A stretch of 49,345 nt of DNA from contig CAMWUK010000015.1 in the NCBI GenBank assembly GCA_947177415.1, positions 1-49,345 of the forward strand, read 5' to 3'. This DNA comes from an uncultured Clostridiaceae bacterium. Its GTDB lineage: Bacteria > Bacillota > Clostridia > Lachnospirales > Lachnospiraceae. Below the pieces are notes generated by a model that saw only the letters and a list, made by a program, of their open reading frames with translations, searched no databases and had not been told where the DNA came from. Positions within the stretch are counted from its first letter, which is position 1, and every line of letters begins with the position of its first letter. Shown piece after piece: positions 7,494 through 15,576 of the stretch. The position numbers were made by a program, and so were the translations under genes.

Positions 7494-8480
7494 TTATAAC
7501 ATAGATGCTCTTAACTCATCCCCACTCTTAGAACTCAAATACGCTGGAGCAATATCAAATACGGTCTTACATCCGCTTTGTCCTTCCTTTGACAAACGAT
7601 GGGCTGCTCTTGCATAAGCAATCAATACACTAGAAGTAAACTCAGGATTAGAATCCAGCTTTAAGCTATACTCAATAAGATGTTTGTTCTCTTTGTCCCA
7701 GCCTGTTACACCGCTTCTCAACACAAGACCACCATGAGGAATTCCACTATGATTTTTCAATAACTCTTCTTCGCTGATAAAGTGTACTGTAGTATCATAA
7801 TCCGCAAAATAATTTGGCATAGTCTTAATTTCCTCTTCCACTTTTGTAGCATCTGCACCTTCTTCCAAAACAACAAAACACTCTCTGGTATGCTTTTCTC
7901 TTGTAGTAAATTCAGGATTACTTCCAGAACGGACTGCCTCTAAAGCACTCTCTACAGGTATGGTATACTGTTTTGCATTTTTTACACCGTTAATACGGCG
8001 AATCGCATCAGAATGACCCTGACTTACTCCTTTGCCCCAGAACGTATAATCATTTCCCTCTGGCAAAATAGCATTTGCGTATAAACGGTTAAGGGAAAAC
8101 ATTCCCGGATCCCAGCCAACAGAAATTATACCAACATGTGAAGTCTCCTTAGCAACAGCATCTACATTAGCAAAATGCTCTGGAATACGTGCATGGGTAT
8201 CAAAACTATCAATTACATTGAAATATTTCACATACTCTGGTGTCTGCTCTGGTAAATCCGTAGCACTTCCGCCACATAAAATCAAAACATCAATCTTATC
8301 TTTCCAATCTGCTATATCTGCTACATGACAAACTACAGCCGTTTCTGTAAGAATAGAAACCGTTGCAGGGTCTCTACGGGTAAATACCGCAACTAACTCC
8401 ATATCATCATTTTGACGGACAGCACACTCTACACCACGTCCCAAATTACCATATCCTAAAATTCCAATTCTTGTATTCAT
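7494..8480 (-). CDS. ddh: meso-Diaminopimelate D-dehydrogenase
   Basis: Catalyses NADPH-dependent reductive amination of L-2-amino-6-oxopimelate to meso-diaminopimelate, the one-step route to lysine and peptidoglycan precursors. The N-terminal Rossmann motif GILGYGNLGRGVE (6-18), TRRDPAT for NADPH phosphate, and the substrate-site segments SVGWDPGMFSLNR (about 120-132) and WGKGVSQGHSDAIRRI fit Ddh. Length 328 aa is normal. It is a housekeeping gene next to accessory genes and has no obvious operon partner. Confidence 0.96.
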   Translation of the reverse strand: MNTRIGILGYGNLGRGVECAVRQNDDMELVAVFTRRDPATVSILTETAVVCHVADIADWKDKIDVLILCGGSATDLPEQTPEYVKYFNVIDSFDTHARIPEHFANVDAVAKETSHVGIISVGWDPGMFSLNRLYANAILPEGNDYTFWGKGVSQGHSDAIRRINGVKNAKQYTIPVESALEAVRSGSNPEFTTREKHTRECFVVLEEGADATKVEEEIKTMPNYFADYDTTVHFISEEELLKNHSGIPHGGLVLRSGVTGWDKENKHLIEYSLKLDSNPEFTSSVLIAYARAAHRLSKEGQSGCKTVFDIAPAYLSSKSGDELRASML

Positions 8481-8590
8481 AATTCTCTCCTTTACTTTTA
8501 TTATTATCCTATTACTTCAACTATTGCCACAAAAATATTTCCAACTACTTTAACCACTACCTTCCTAATATAAAACAAACGCAAATTTGA

Positions 8591-9664
8591 TTAATGTATA
8601 TTTTTATTATAAAAATTAACAAAATCCTCGAACAACTCCAAATCCAATGAATTGCACCATTTCTCCCTGTTAAGGTTTTTGTGCATATAATCGGCTTTAT
8701 CCTTTGAAAACTGTTCCTTGTTTTCGGAGGCATTATAGTCGTAGTCAAGCGTTTCAAGCCACTTGTCGAATTCCGCATTAAACTCATCAGTATAGGTTTC
8801 ATCATTCAAATAGTTATGTCCCTTATCCTCAAAATGAATGAAACTGAATCGGGAATCGTCCTTATACTTTTCATAATAAACGTCATAGCCATATTTGGCA
8901 GGAACAACTTCATCGTCGAAGCTATGCAAGATCATAACGGCGGCATCGCTCTTTGCAAAGCCGTCCATCGCAGTATTTGAGGCATAGCCGCCATATTTTA
9001 TCCTCTCATGCAGCTTCACAAACGGCAGCATCAAATAAATGCCGGCTCCCGCCTGCTTTTTCCCTTCCGATTCAAATAGATCTGGTGAAGAATTAAAACC
9101 CGAACACGCTATGACTGCCTTTATTTCAGGATGATATGTAAGTACACTACAAACGCTGTAGCCACCCCAGCTATGCCCAAATAAAACGATTGGCAGATTT
9201 GGAAAATTCCCACTTTCTTCCACAAATGTGATTGCATAGTCAAGGTCTATTACTCCTTGCGGAAGTCCTCCGACTCCATCTCCTTCGCTTTCATCATTTC
9301 CCGTAGCGTCATAAGCAAAAACGCAGTAGCCATGATGTGCAAAATAATTCGCACAGTTCATATAAGAGTTGTGTCCACCACCGCCAAATCCGTGAGCCAT
9401 TACGATTATGCCACGCGGATTTTCCTCCGAGGTGTACATATATCCTGTCAGTTTCTGTCCCTTATTGGAAACAAACTCATATTTCGTGCGTCGCAATCCA
9501 TCAAAATCATCAACATATCGCATAAGCGGCTCATAACTTTCAAAACGCTTATTAAAATTCTCGTTGTATATTATCACAGACAATGCCCAATCTCCGGCAA
9601 TAATTAGTACAACCACAATAGAGAATACAATAATGAGAATTTTTCTCTTAGATTTTGTTTTCAT
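8591..9664 (-). CDS. Membrane-anchored alpha/beta hydrolase, 357 aa
   Basis: A basic start (MKTKSKRK) and one hydrophobic segment (ILIIVFSIVVVLIIAG) anchor a serine hydrolase domain. Oxyanion motif MAHGFGGGGHNS, nucleophile elbow GHSWGGYS, acid in HSFDDEVVP and His in KGHNYL are all present, so it should be active, probably outside the membrane on an ester or peptide. The start is placed after AAAGGAATG; ATGs at 9676 and 9694 are alternatives. Codons are GC-richer than in ddh, which hints at transfer. Confidence 0.85.
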   Translation of the reverse strand: MKTKSKRKILIIVFSIVVVLIIAGDWALSVIIYNENFNKRFESYEPLMRYVDDFDGLRRTKYEFVSNKGQKLTGYMYTSEENPRGIIVMAHGFGGGGHNSYMNCANYFAHHGYCVFAYDATGNDESEGDGVGGLPQGVIDLDYAITFVEESGNFPNLPIVLFGHSWGGYSVCSVLTYHPEIKAVIACSGFNSSPDLFESEGKKQAGAGIYLMLPFVKLHERIKYGGYASNTAMDGFAKSDAAVMILHSFDDEVVPAKYGYDVYYEKYKDDSRFSFIHFEDKGHNYLNDETYTDEFNAEFDKWLETLDYDYNASENKEQFSKDKADYMHKNLNREKWCNSLDLELFEDFVNFYNKNIH

Positions 9665-9884
9665 ATTTTTTATCATTCCTTTCTCTTCGCTCAAGGCACA
9701 AACAAGACATGAAAAAGCTTGTTGTGTCTCTTCTCCACTTTGTTTATAATAGTCTTAGGAATAGCAATACACTACAGAGCACGGAGAGGTGAGTGGCAAA
9801 TGTATTTTCGACCCCGTATATAAGTGTGTCCAAAAATCCACTTTATTTTTCACTCTTCATCTCTTCGACCTATTGTTATTCGGA

Positions 9885-9919
9885 AAATTTCGATTTTTAG
9901 TTCCATAAGCTGGAACTTA
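9885..9919 (-). repeat. Cassette-boundary inverted repeat, site a
   Basis: In gene direction the site reads AAGTTCC...GGAAC...TCGAAATTTTC. It starts 17 bases after the LRR gene stop. Its core TTCCAGCTTATGGAACTAAA is identical to the site at 12458-12493. Confidence 0.6.
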
Positions 9920-9935
9920 TGTAATGTGCTTTGCA

Positions 9936-10712
9936 TCAGCGATAAAATTCGGGATGCTCAAAAAGCAAGCCGTATTTTAATTTAGGAAGTTCCAGCAATC
10001 TGTTGTAAATTGCCTTTACTTCTTTGCATGTTGGAAGCCAAAGAGATTCGATATTTTCAAGCTCAAGTATGGGTGTATAATCCTTGCTTGCAACTCTCGC
10101 TACCATTAGATAAAAAGACCGTAACTGCTTCATGTCATGAAGGAAATCCAAAGAATCAACATGGATGTATTTTGGTGATAAACCGTCTCCTGCGATAGAA
10201 AGCAGTTCCAGATTTTCAAGTGCAGTAAGCGGACGATAATCCATTATTTTCTGAAAATTTTCCACAGAAAGCACAACAAGATTTTTCAACTGTGCAAGGG
10301 GTGCTATGCTAAGCACACCGGCACCCGATCCTATATGCAGATATTCGAGCTTTTGCAGCTCGGCGATTGCCGAAATGTCGGGATATACGCCCCATTTTAT
10401 GTACAGACTTTTTAAGTTCTTTTGCTTGCAAACGGCATTGAAAAGTTCTTGTGGCATTCTCGTTCCAAAGGATAACGCTGTAAAAGCTTCCGTGTTTTCC
10501 GTCAAAAATTCACACCATTCAGATAAGACACGCTTCTTTTCTTTAGCTTTGGCGTATTGCGGATACATATATCCATCAAGCTGTGTACAGTTTATACTCA
10601 GTTCTTTTTCCCCTGTGTACTCAACCACTTCCACCACGCATTTTGGCTGCGGTTCATGATTATAAAAGTTTTGAATTCCGTCCCTAATCCATTGCTGTGT
10701 CAAATTTTGCAT
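9936..10712 (-). CDS. Leucine-rich-repeat-like protein, 258 aa
   Basis: Regularly spaced repeats of about 22 residues (LQKLEYLHIGS, LKNLVVLSVEN, LENLELLSIAG, MKQLRSFYLMV, LENIESLWLPT) build a small LRR solenoid after a roughly 85-residue N-terminal domain. There is no signal peptide, so it is likely a cytosolic protein-binding protein. The start follows GAGGAGGGAAAGT; a frame ATG five codons upstream lacks a site. It sits in the row of accessory genes bounded by inverted repeats. Partner unknown. Confidence 0.78.
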   Translation of the reverse strand: MQNLTQQWIRDGIQNFYNHEPQPKCVVEVVEYTGEKELSINCTQLDGYMYPQYAKAKEKKRVLSEWCEFLTENTEAFTALSFGTRMPQELFNAVCKQKNLKSLYIKWGVYPDISAIAELQKLEYLHIGSGAGVLSIAPLAQLKNLVVLSVENFQKIMDYRPLTALENLELLSIAGDGLSPKYIHVDSLDFLHDMKQLRSFYLMVARVASKDYTPILELENIESLWLPTCKEVKAIYNRLLELPKLKYGLLFEHPEFYR

Positions 10713-10736
10713 ACTTTCCCTCCTCAAATTAGCAAC

Positions 10737-10770
10737 TTCCGATTTGTTCAGCTCTAAAAACTTGAATTTA
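10737..10770 (-). repeat. Cassette-boundary inverted repeat, site b
   Basis: In gene direction: AAATTCAAGTTTTTAGA, one variable base, CTGAACAAATCGG. These two blocks are identical to site k at 18984-19023, 8 kb away. Confidence 0.65.
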
Positions 10771-10785
10771 TTTTTAAGTTAAATC

Positions 10786-10813
10786 GTAACTGTTCAGAAC
10801 CATGAACAGTTAC
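10786..10813. mobile_element. 28-bp mobile palindrome
   Basis: Only two termini back to back (GTAACTGTTCAGAA and CATGAACAGTTAC), flanked by perfect 8-bp repeats GTTAAATC (10778-10785 and 10814-10821). It contains the stop codon of the neighbouring HEAT-repeat gene. Confidence 0.92.
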
Positions 10814-11403
10814 GTTAAATCTAAAAATCCGCTCGCCAGTTTATATACCTGTTTGATTTCTTTAGATGATAAATCCCATGAATTTAATTCTTTCGAAATC
10901 AATTCAGGATATTTTTTGCTAATATCTCTCAAAGCATTTCCTACCGATTTTCGCACATATTCACTTGTATCTTCTCTATGAGCAGATAACAACTGTATTG
11001 CTGTTTGAGGATTATTCTTAAAATAAGGACGACTTGTCCATACTCTTAATCCTTCTGAAACAGCTCTGCGGACATTAGCACAATCGCTATTTAACCACTC
11101 TTCAATTAAAGGTAAAGCTACATCATACCCAATAATTTTGCAACGATTATCAAAAGCCATAGCTAAAATTTCTTGTACTTTCCAACTATCATGTTGGCTA
11201 ACGCTATTTTTCAAAAAGGATAGTGCAGAGGTATTGTGATGTGCAGAATATCCCAAAAGAAAAATACCCACTTCTTGTATTTGAAAATTATCCGACTGAT
11301 AAAGTTCAATCCCCATGTTAAAACAGTCGTCAAGAGAATGTGATTTGTAATATTTCTCTGCTTCACTTTTTATAAGTTTAAGACTATCTTTTTCGGGGAT
11401 CAT
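10810..11403 (-). CDS. HEAT-repeat (AlkD-like) protein, 197 aa
   Basis: Helical HEAT-like repeats with the signature NVRRAVSEGLRVWTSRPYF and YVRKSVGNALRDISKKYPEL resemble AlkD-type DNA-alkylation-repair HEAT proteins; activity is unproven. The start used here has no ribosome site. The only good one (GAGGAGG) precedes an ATG at 11436 that reads MANEYMKYLA, then TAA, directly before this ATG in the same frame. The ancestral protein was therefore probably 11 residues longer, and this copy is N-terminally interrupted or restarts after the stop. The last codon and stop (ACG TAA) come partly from the inserted 28-bp palindrome. Confidence 0.72.
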   Translation of the reverse strand: MIPEKDSLKLIKSEAEKYYKSHSLDDCFNMGIELYQSDNFQIQEVGIFLLGYSAHHNTSALSFLKNSVSQHDSWKVQEILAMAFDNRCKIIGYDVALPLIEEWLNSDCANVRRAVSEGLRVWTSRPYFKNNPQTAIQLLSAHREDTSEYVRKSVGNALRDISKKYPELISKELNSWDLSSKEIKQVYKLASGFLDLT

Positions 11404-11438
11404 TTATGCTAAATACTTCATATATTCATTTGCCATTA

Positions 11439-11615
11439 TCAGATGCCTCCTCTGTGCCATTTGTAATCATATGGATCCCAAACATTAAATGCACAAATTT
11501 TCCACTCATTTTCCTCTTTTTTCAGTCGAAAACGATGATTCAAATCTAAATATTTTTTCATAGTATTATGAATTTCAATAAATGGTTTTATTATCGTTTC
11601 ACTTTTTTTATCCAC
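11439..11615 (-). CDS. Small protein, 58 aa, GTG start
   Basis: A short frame with ribosome site GAGGTG and a GTG start, ending TGA two bases before the ATG at 11436. The product begins MDKKSETIIKPFIEIHNTMK and ends KICAFNVWDPYDYKWHRGGI. The W-rich tail resembles the end of a small beta-barrel or NTF2-like domain, but I cannot name it. The spacing suggests translational coupling to the HEAT-repeat gene. It could be a fragment of a larger gene. Confidence 0.55.
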   Translation of the reverse strand: MDKKSETIIKPFIEIHNTMKKYLDLNHRFRLKKEENEWKICAFNVWDPYDYKWHRGGI

Positions 11616-11627
11616 TTTTTATCACCT

Positions 11628-11665
11628 CAAATTCCTATTTGCTCCATTCATCAAACTGGAAGTTA
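11628..11665 (-). repeat. Cassette-boundary inverted repeat, site d
   Basis: In gene direction, AACTTCCAGTTTGATGAATG, then GAGCAAATAGGAATTTG. The first arm overlaps the stop of the zinc-ribbon gene. The second leads into the ribosome site of the 58-aa gene. Confidence 0.5.
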
Positions 11666-11866
11666 TAGTTTCAGACTTTTTATATAATCGCTTTCACTCC
11701 CATTCCAATAACAATAGATGCATTTCCCGTTTTTAAAAACATGGTTGCAATTTGGATAACCATATAGGTAATGGGAACATTCAGGACATAATTTCATCAT
11801 CTTTGAAGTTCCTTTTAGAAACTCGCTCCCACATTCATCACAAATGATGATTTCCTTTTTGTCCAT
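11663..11866 (-). CDS. Small zinc-ribbon protein, 67 aa
   Basis: Four or more zinc ligands: CDEC (about 9-12), CPEC (about 27-30) and a third pair CIYC (about 50-53), with CNH between. AGGAGAAGAG precedes the ATG. The protein is probably a structural zinc-binding domain without an enzyme part. It is one of the accessory genes, between sites d and e. Confidence 0.72.
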   Translation of the reverse strand: MDKKEIIICDECGSEFLKGTSKMMKLCPECSHYLYGYPNCNHVFKNGKCIYCYWNGSESDYIKSLKL

Positions 11867-11971
11867 AAAATCTCTTCTCCTAATGTAGTTTTTTTATTTT
11901 ACTCAACTCACCAACAAGCTGGAATTTATGCTCTAAACAATTACACAATAAACCAGATTTTTGAATTAGGG

Positions 11972-12436
11972 TTATAGTCCAAATTTCTCCCAATCTTTGA
12001 CTGACTCAATAATTGGTATCCAACTATCAATTTCAAATTTTTCTTTCGTATACGGTTCTGCATAACCATCAACTATAAGAGTTCCACTGCATTTGATATG
12101 AGCTTTATTAGTTTTTATTTCAAGAATTTTCAATTCATAGCCAACTAATGGTTCATGTTCATAAATGTAAAATGAATCTTCCCTGTCACAACTCTCTTCC
12201 ATTGTCATTACTGAAAAAGATTCACCTGCTAATTCTGCTACTGATTTCTTATCTGTATCTATTGGGTTTATACAAAGGGATGGTGATATTTTCTCACCAT
12301 TGAAATCACCCATAGCAAATCCAATTTTTACAGACCATGATGCTGCTTCATCCTCATCGCCTTCAAAATACATTAGTCTGCTCTGTCTTCGGCTCCAGTC
12401 ATCTTCAAATACGAAGGATTCTCCTATTTTTAACAT
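11972..12436 (-). CDS. Hypothetical protein, 154 aa
   Basis: A soluble, acidic, beta-rich protein (motifs FEDDWSRRQSRLMYFEGDEDEA and KAHIKCSGTLIVDGYAEPYT). No signal peptide or known motif that I recognise. AAAGGAAC lies 11 bases before the ATG. Short inverted-repeat sites lie on both sides (11910-11929 and 12458-12493), making it look like a single-gene cassette. Function unknown. Confidence 0.7.
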   Translation of the reverse strand: MLKIGESFVFEDDWSRRQSRLMYFEGDEDEAASWSVKIGFAMGDFNGEKISPSLCINPIDTDKKSVAELAGESFSVMTMEESCDREDSFYIYEHEPLVGYELKILEIKTNKAHIKCSGTLIVDGYAEPYTKEKFEIDSWIPIIESVKDWEKFGL

Positions 12437-12457
12437 TGCACATAGTTCCTTTCTTCA

Positions 12458-12493
12458 ACAAATTTCGATTTTTTAGTTCCATAAGCTGGAATT
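12458..12493 (-). repeat. Cassette-boundary inverted repeat, site f
   Basis: In gene direction, TAATTCCAGCTTATGGAACT followed by AAAAAATCGAAATTTGT. It lies 20 bases after the hydrolase stop and matches site a (9885-9919) almost base for base. Confidence 0.65.
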
Positions 12494-12513
12494 AGAGTTT
12501 CTAAATGACTCCA

Positions 12514-13365
12514 TTATATATTCAGTGTTTCAAGAACAATCTCTTTCCAATACAAAAGATACATCATATGTCCAACATCATCTATTATATGTAACTCTTT
12601 AGCATCATACTTTTTTGCCAAATATTCTGCATAAGAAACAGGGGTTGTATCGTCCTTTGCTCCATTCCAAATGAATACAGGAATAGAACAATTGATACAA
12701 ACTTTATCTCGTTTTTGACATAATGCATACGCATCATAATAGATACCCTTACCATCATTTTTTACCGCACTGATAATCGCATTCTTAACTAACTCATAGT
12801 TATCATTAATATATGTTCTTTCTTTATTAGATACTGTTTTCAACATTCCTTCAAATTGGCTGTCAAAATTTTTAGTAATTCCTTGAGCTGCTTTCTTAAA
12901 AAAGTATTTGGAGATTGCTTTCAAATGTAGTGTCAGAAAATTATTTCTCTTTATTTCACTGTTAATGATACTTTTTGTTTCCTGGCAATTATATGGAACC
13001 ATACTGCTCACTAAAGATAATGCCTCAACCTTATCTGGGTTGTTCTGTGCATACACTTGTGCATAATATCCACCTGCACTGTGTCCAATCAAATGGACTT
13101 TCTTAACACCATGATGCTCTAATACCGTATTAACACTTATGAAGAACTCTTCCATTGTATAATAATCCCAAACATCCGATTCTCCAATCCCTGGTCTATC
13201 AAAAGAAATAATACATGTATCAGACAATTCTTCTATATCTGGAATATAATTTTTCGAACCTGTAAACCCATGAAAAAATAAAATTGCTGTTTCTTTCCAT
13301 TCACTTCCATATCTTGCATAAGATATTTTTTTATTATTCACTACATATCTTTCCTGTAAAATCAT
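12514..13365 (-). CDS. Alpha/beta hydrolase, 283 aa
   Basis: Cytosolic serine hydrolase: oxyanion motif FFHGFTGS, nucleophile elbow GHSAGG, acid in WNGAKDDTTP and catalytic His in VGHMMY. Strand-helix order is typical of the family. The start is the ATG after GGAGAACGGA, overlapping the end of the upstream ankyrin gene by 32 bases, so the two are coupled. Substrate unknown. It lies between boundary sites f and g. Confidence 0.85.
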   Translation of the reverse strand: MILQERYVVNNKKISYARYGSEWKETAILFFHGFTGSKNYIPDIEELSDTCIISFDRPGIGESDVWDYYTMEEFFISVNTVLEHHGVKKVHLIGHSAGGYYAQVYAQNNPDKVEALSLVSSMVPYNCQETKSIINSEIKRNNFLTLHLKAISKYFFKKAAQGITKNFDSQFEGMLKTVSNKERTYINDNYELVKNAIISAVKNDGKGIYYDAYALCQKRDKVCINCSIPVFIWNGAKDDTTPVSYAEYLAKKYDAKELHIIDDVGHMMYLLYWKEIVLETLNI

Positions 13366-13771
13366 TTCCGTTCTCCAATCTTTCAAACTCTTTCATAACA
13401 GTATTTAACTCCTCATCTTCAAAAGATTCAATCATTTCCTTTAATGTCATATCATGTTGTTTTATATTTAAATCTAAACCATATTGAAGAAATACTCTTA
13501 AAAAATCAGGATTTGTTTCATGTATGCTACCAATAGCTGACATTATTGGCACGCCACCTTCTTTGTCTTTATAATTGGGGTCTGCTCCCTTTTTCAATAG
13601 TAGTTCTGCTACCTTCAGATTATGAGCAGTGCAAGCCATGTGGAGATAAGACAATCCAATTTCATCAACAAAATTAACAGATTTTAATTTTCTAATATCA
13701 TCTATCAGCTGCTCTGAATCCTCATGTCCAATCCTCCAAAACATCTCATCTCTTCCTAAGTGATAGCTCAT
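13334..13771 (-). CDS. Ankyrin-repeat protein, 145 aa
   Basis: Two clear ankyrin repeats (GLSYLHMACTAHNLKVAELL followed by LKKGADPNYKDKEGG; then VPIMSAIGS and FLRVFLQYGLDLN). Start after GGAAGGGG; an earlier ATG nine codons upstream has no site. It ends inside the hydrolase gene and is probably expressed with it, as a binding partner or regulator (inferred). Confidence 0.82.
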   Translation of the reverse strand: MSYHLGRDEMFWRIGHEDSEQLIDDIRKLKSVNFVDEIGLSYLHMACTAHNLKVAELLLKKGADPNYKDKEGGVPIMSAIGSIHETNPDFLRVFLQYGLDLNIKQHDMTLKEMIESFEDEELNTVMKEFERLENGNDFTGKICSE

Positions 13772-13795
13772 GTAATTCCCCTTCCTGTGCCTATA

Positions 13796-13830
13796 CAAAT
13801 TCCTATTATCCTTTTTAAAAACTAATTCCT
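13796..13830 (-). repeat. Cassette-boundary inverted repeat, site g
   Basis: In gene direction, AGGAATTAGTTTTTAAAAAG then GATAATAGGAATTTG. It lies between pyrD and the ankyrin gene. It is a looser match to sites b and k. Confidence 0.4.
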
Positions 13831-13865
13831 ATTTTATTCTAGAATAACATATACAAACAAATCTC

Positions 13866-14771
13866 CTATTTCACGCAACCAATCAATTCAAAAATATCTT
13901 TTACCCCATTGTTTTCCATAAATTGGCGAATTCCTTCTATTACCTCCAAGGTTACATTTGGATTATGGAAATTGGCAGTTCCAATAGAAACAGCTGTTGC
14001 TCCAGCCATAATAAACTCTAAGGCATCTTCTGCATTCATAATTCCACCCATACCAATAATAGGGATATTTACAGCCTGTGCCACCTGATAAACCATACGG
14101 ACTGCCACCGGCTTAATTGCAGGACCAGAAAGTCCTCCTGTTTTGTTGGCAAGAGCAAATTGTCTTCGGTTCACATCAATTTTCATACCAGTTAATGTAT
14201 TAATAAGCGAAAGTGCATCTGCACCTCCTGCTTCTGCTGCCAAAGCCATTTCTGCAATATTGGTTACATTAGGACTAAGCTTCATAATAACTGGCTGCTT
14301 TGCTCTCTTCTTCATTTCCTTGGTAATGGCTTCTACGGCTCTTGGGTCTTGTCCAAAAGCAATTCCCCCCTCTTTTACATTCGGGCAGGAAATGTTAATC
14401 TCCAACATATCTACTGCCTCATCCGCAAGACGTTCTACCACCTCACAATAGTCCTCTGTACTCTTTCCACATACATTTACAATAATTTTAGTATCAGAAT
14501 ATTGTTGAAGATATGGGATATCTCTTTTTACAAATAAATCAATACCAGGATTTTGCAAACCAATTGCATTTATCATCCCCCCATAAGTTTCTGCAATACG
14601 GGGAGTAGGATTTCCTTCCCATGGAATATTTGCAACACCCTTTGTTGTCACTGCACCAATCTTATTTAAGTCCACAAAATCACTATATTCTGCCCCAGAT
14701 CCAAATGTTCCAGAGGCTACTGTAACTGGATTATTCCATTCTACTCCAGCAATCTTTATTTTCATATTCAT
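13866..14771 (-). CDS. pyrD: Dihydroorotate dehydrogenase B, catalytic subunit
   Basis: Oxidises dihydroorotate to orotate with FMN and passes electrons to PyrK. The TIM barrel shows NAIGLQNPG, the active-site loop EINISCPNVKEGG with the class 1B catalytic Cys, and FMN-phosphate motifs IGMGGIMNAEDALEF and AVSIGTANF. At 301 aa it has normal length. Its ATG overlaps the pyrK stop (TAATG), so the two subunits are made together. The accessory genes downstream may be read from the same transcript. Confidence 0.97.
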   Translation of the reverse strand: MNMKIKIAGVEWNNPVTVASGTFGSGAEYSDFVDLNKIGAVTTKGVANIPWEGNPTPRIAETYGGMINAIGLQNPGIDLFVKRDIPYLQQYSDTKIIVNVCGKSTEDYCEVVERLADEAVDMLEINISCPNVKEGGIAFGQDPRAVEAITKEMKKRAKQPVIMKLSPNVTNIAEMALAAEAGGADALSLINTLTGMKIDVNRRQFALANKTGGLSGPAIKPVAVRMVYQVAQAVNIPIIGMGGIMNAEDALEFIMAGATAVSIGTANFHNPNVTLEVIEGIRQFMENNGVKDIFELIGCVK

Positions 14772-15541
14772 TATAATTCAATCTCCTCTGCATAGAATAC
14801 CGGACCATCCTTACAAATCCGTTTATTGTTTACATTGGTATGATGGTCTTTATCCTTTGATTTACATACACAAGCCAGACAGGCTCCAATACCACATGCC
14901 ATTCTTTCTTCCATGGAAATCTGTGCCTTTATATGATTTTTGGATGCGTATGCTTTCACACCTTTCAGCATTGGTGTAGGTCCACAGGCGAAAATCATAT
15001 CTGCATCTAACTCATTTGCCATAATAGCATCTATTACATTTCCCTTTGTTCCCACACTTCCATCCTCTGTAGAAATATAAACTTCTCCATAAGGCTCAAA
15101 TTCCTCTTTTAAAAACAAATCTGCATCACGGTATCCTAGTACAATCTGTACTTTACCTTTTAAACTCTTGGCAAGTTCCAGCATTGGAGGAATACCAATC
15201 CCTCCTCCAATTAAGATACATTTCTCTCCTTCCAGAGTGAAACCATTACCCAAAGGTCCCATAATCCGGATGCTGTCTCCAACATTCATTTTTGAAAATT
15301 CTTCAGTTCCTTTTCCGACCACACGATACACCAAACGAAGCAATCCTTGTTCCTTATTTATCTCACAAATACTAATTGGTCTTGGAAGTAACTGGCTTCC
15401 CTCCTTACAATAAATGGAAATGAACTGTCCCGGTTTTGCATATCCGGCAATCTTTGGTTCCTTCACCCACATACTGTAAATGCCTTTGGTTACTTTTACA
15501 ATGCTGGTAATTATTCCTTGTTTCATTGCTTTATCTGCCAT
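14771..15541 (-). CDS. pyrK: Dihydroorotate dehydrogenase B, electron-transfer subunit
   Basis: Iron-sulfur flavoprotein that moves electrons from PyrD to NAD. FAD-binding LLPRPISI (about 51-58), NAD-binding GGGIGIPPML, and the C-terminal [2Fe-2S] cluster Cys set in CGIGACLACVC plus a later Cys in KRICKDGPVF are all present. AGGAGG precedes the start. It was once only about 24 bases from pyrF; a 135-bp element now separates them. Confidence 0.97.
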   Translation of the reverse strand: MADKAMKQGIITSIVKVTKGIYSMWVKEPKIAGYAKPGQFISIYCKEGSQLLPRPISICEINKEQGLLRLVYRVVGKGTEEFSKMNVGDSIRIMGPLGNGFTLEGEKCILIGGGIGIPPMLELAKSLKGKVQIVLGYRDADLFLKEEFEPYGEVYISTEDGSVGTKGNVIDAIMANELDADMIFACGPTPMLKGVKAYASKNHIKAQISMEERMACGIGACLACVCKSKDKDHHTNVNNKRICKDGPVFYAEEIEL

Positions 15542-15576
15542 GACTGCCTCCTACATTCCTTTTTTTATTTTCCTGT

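Noticed and set aside
9765-9840. Possible insertion-sequence end upstream of the membrane hydrolase
   Set aside because: The stretch looks unlike its surroundings, but I found no inverted partner, duplication or transposase fragment to support it.
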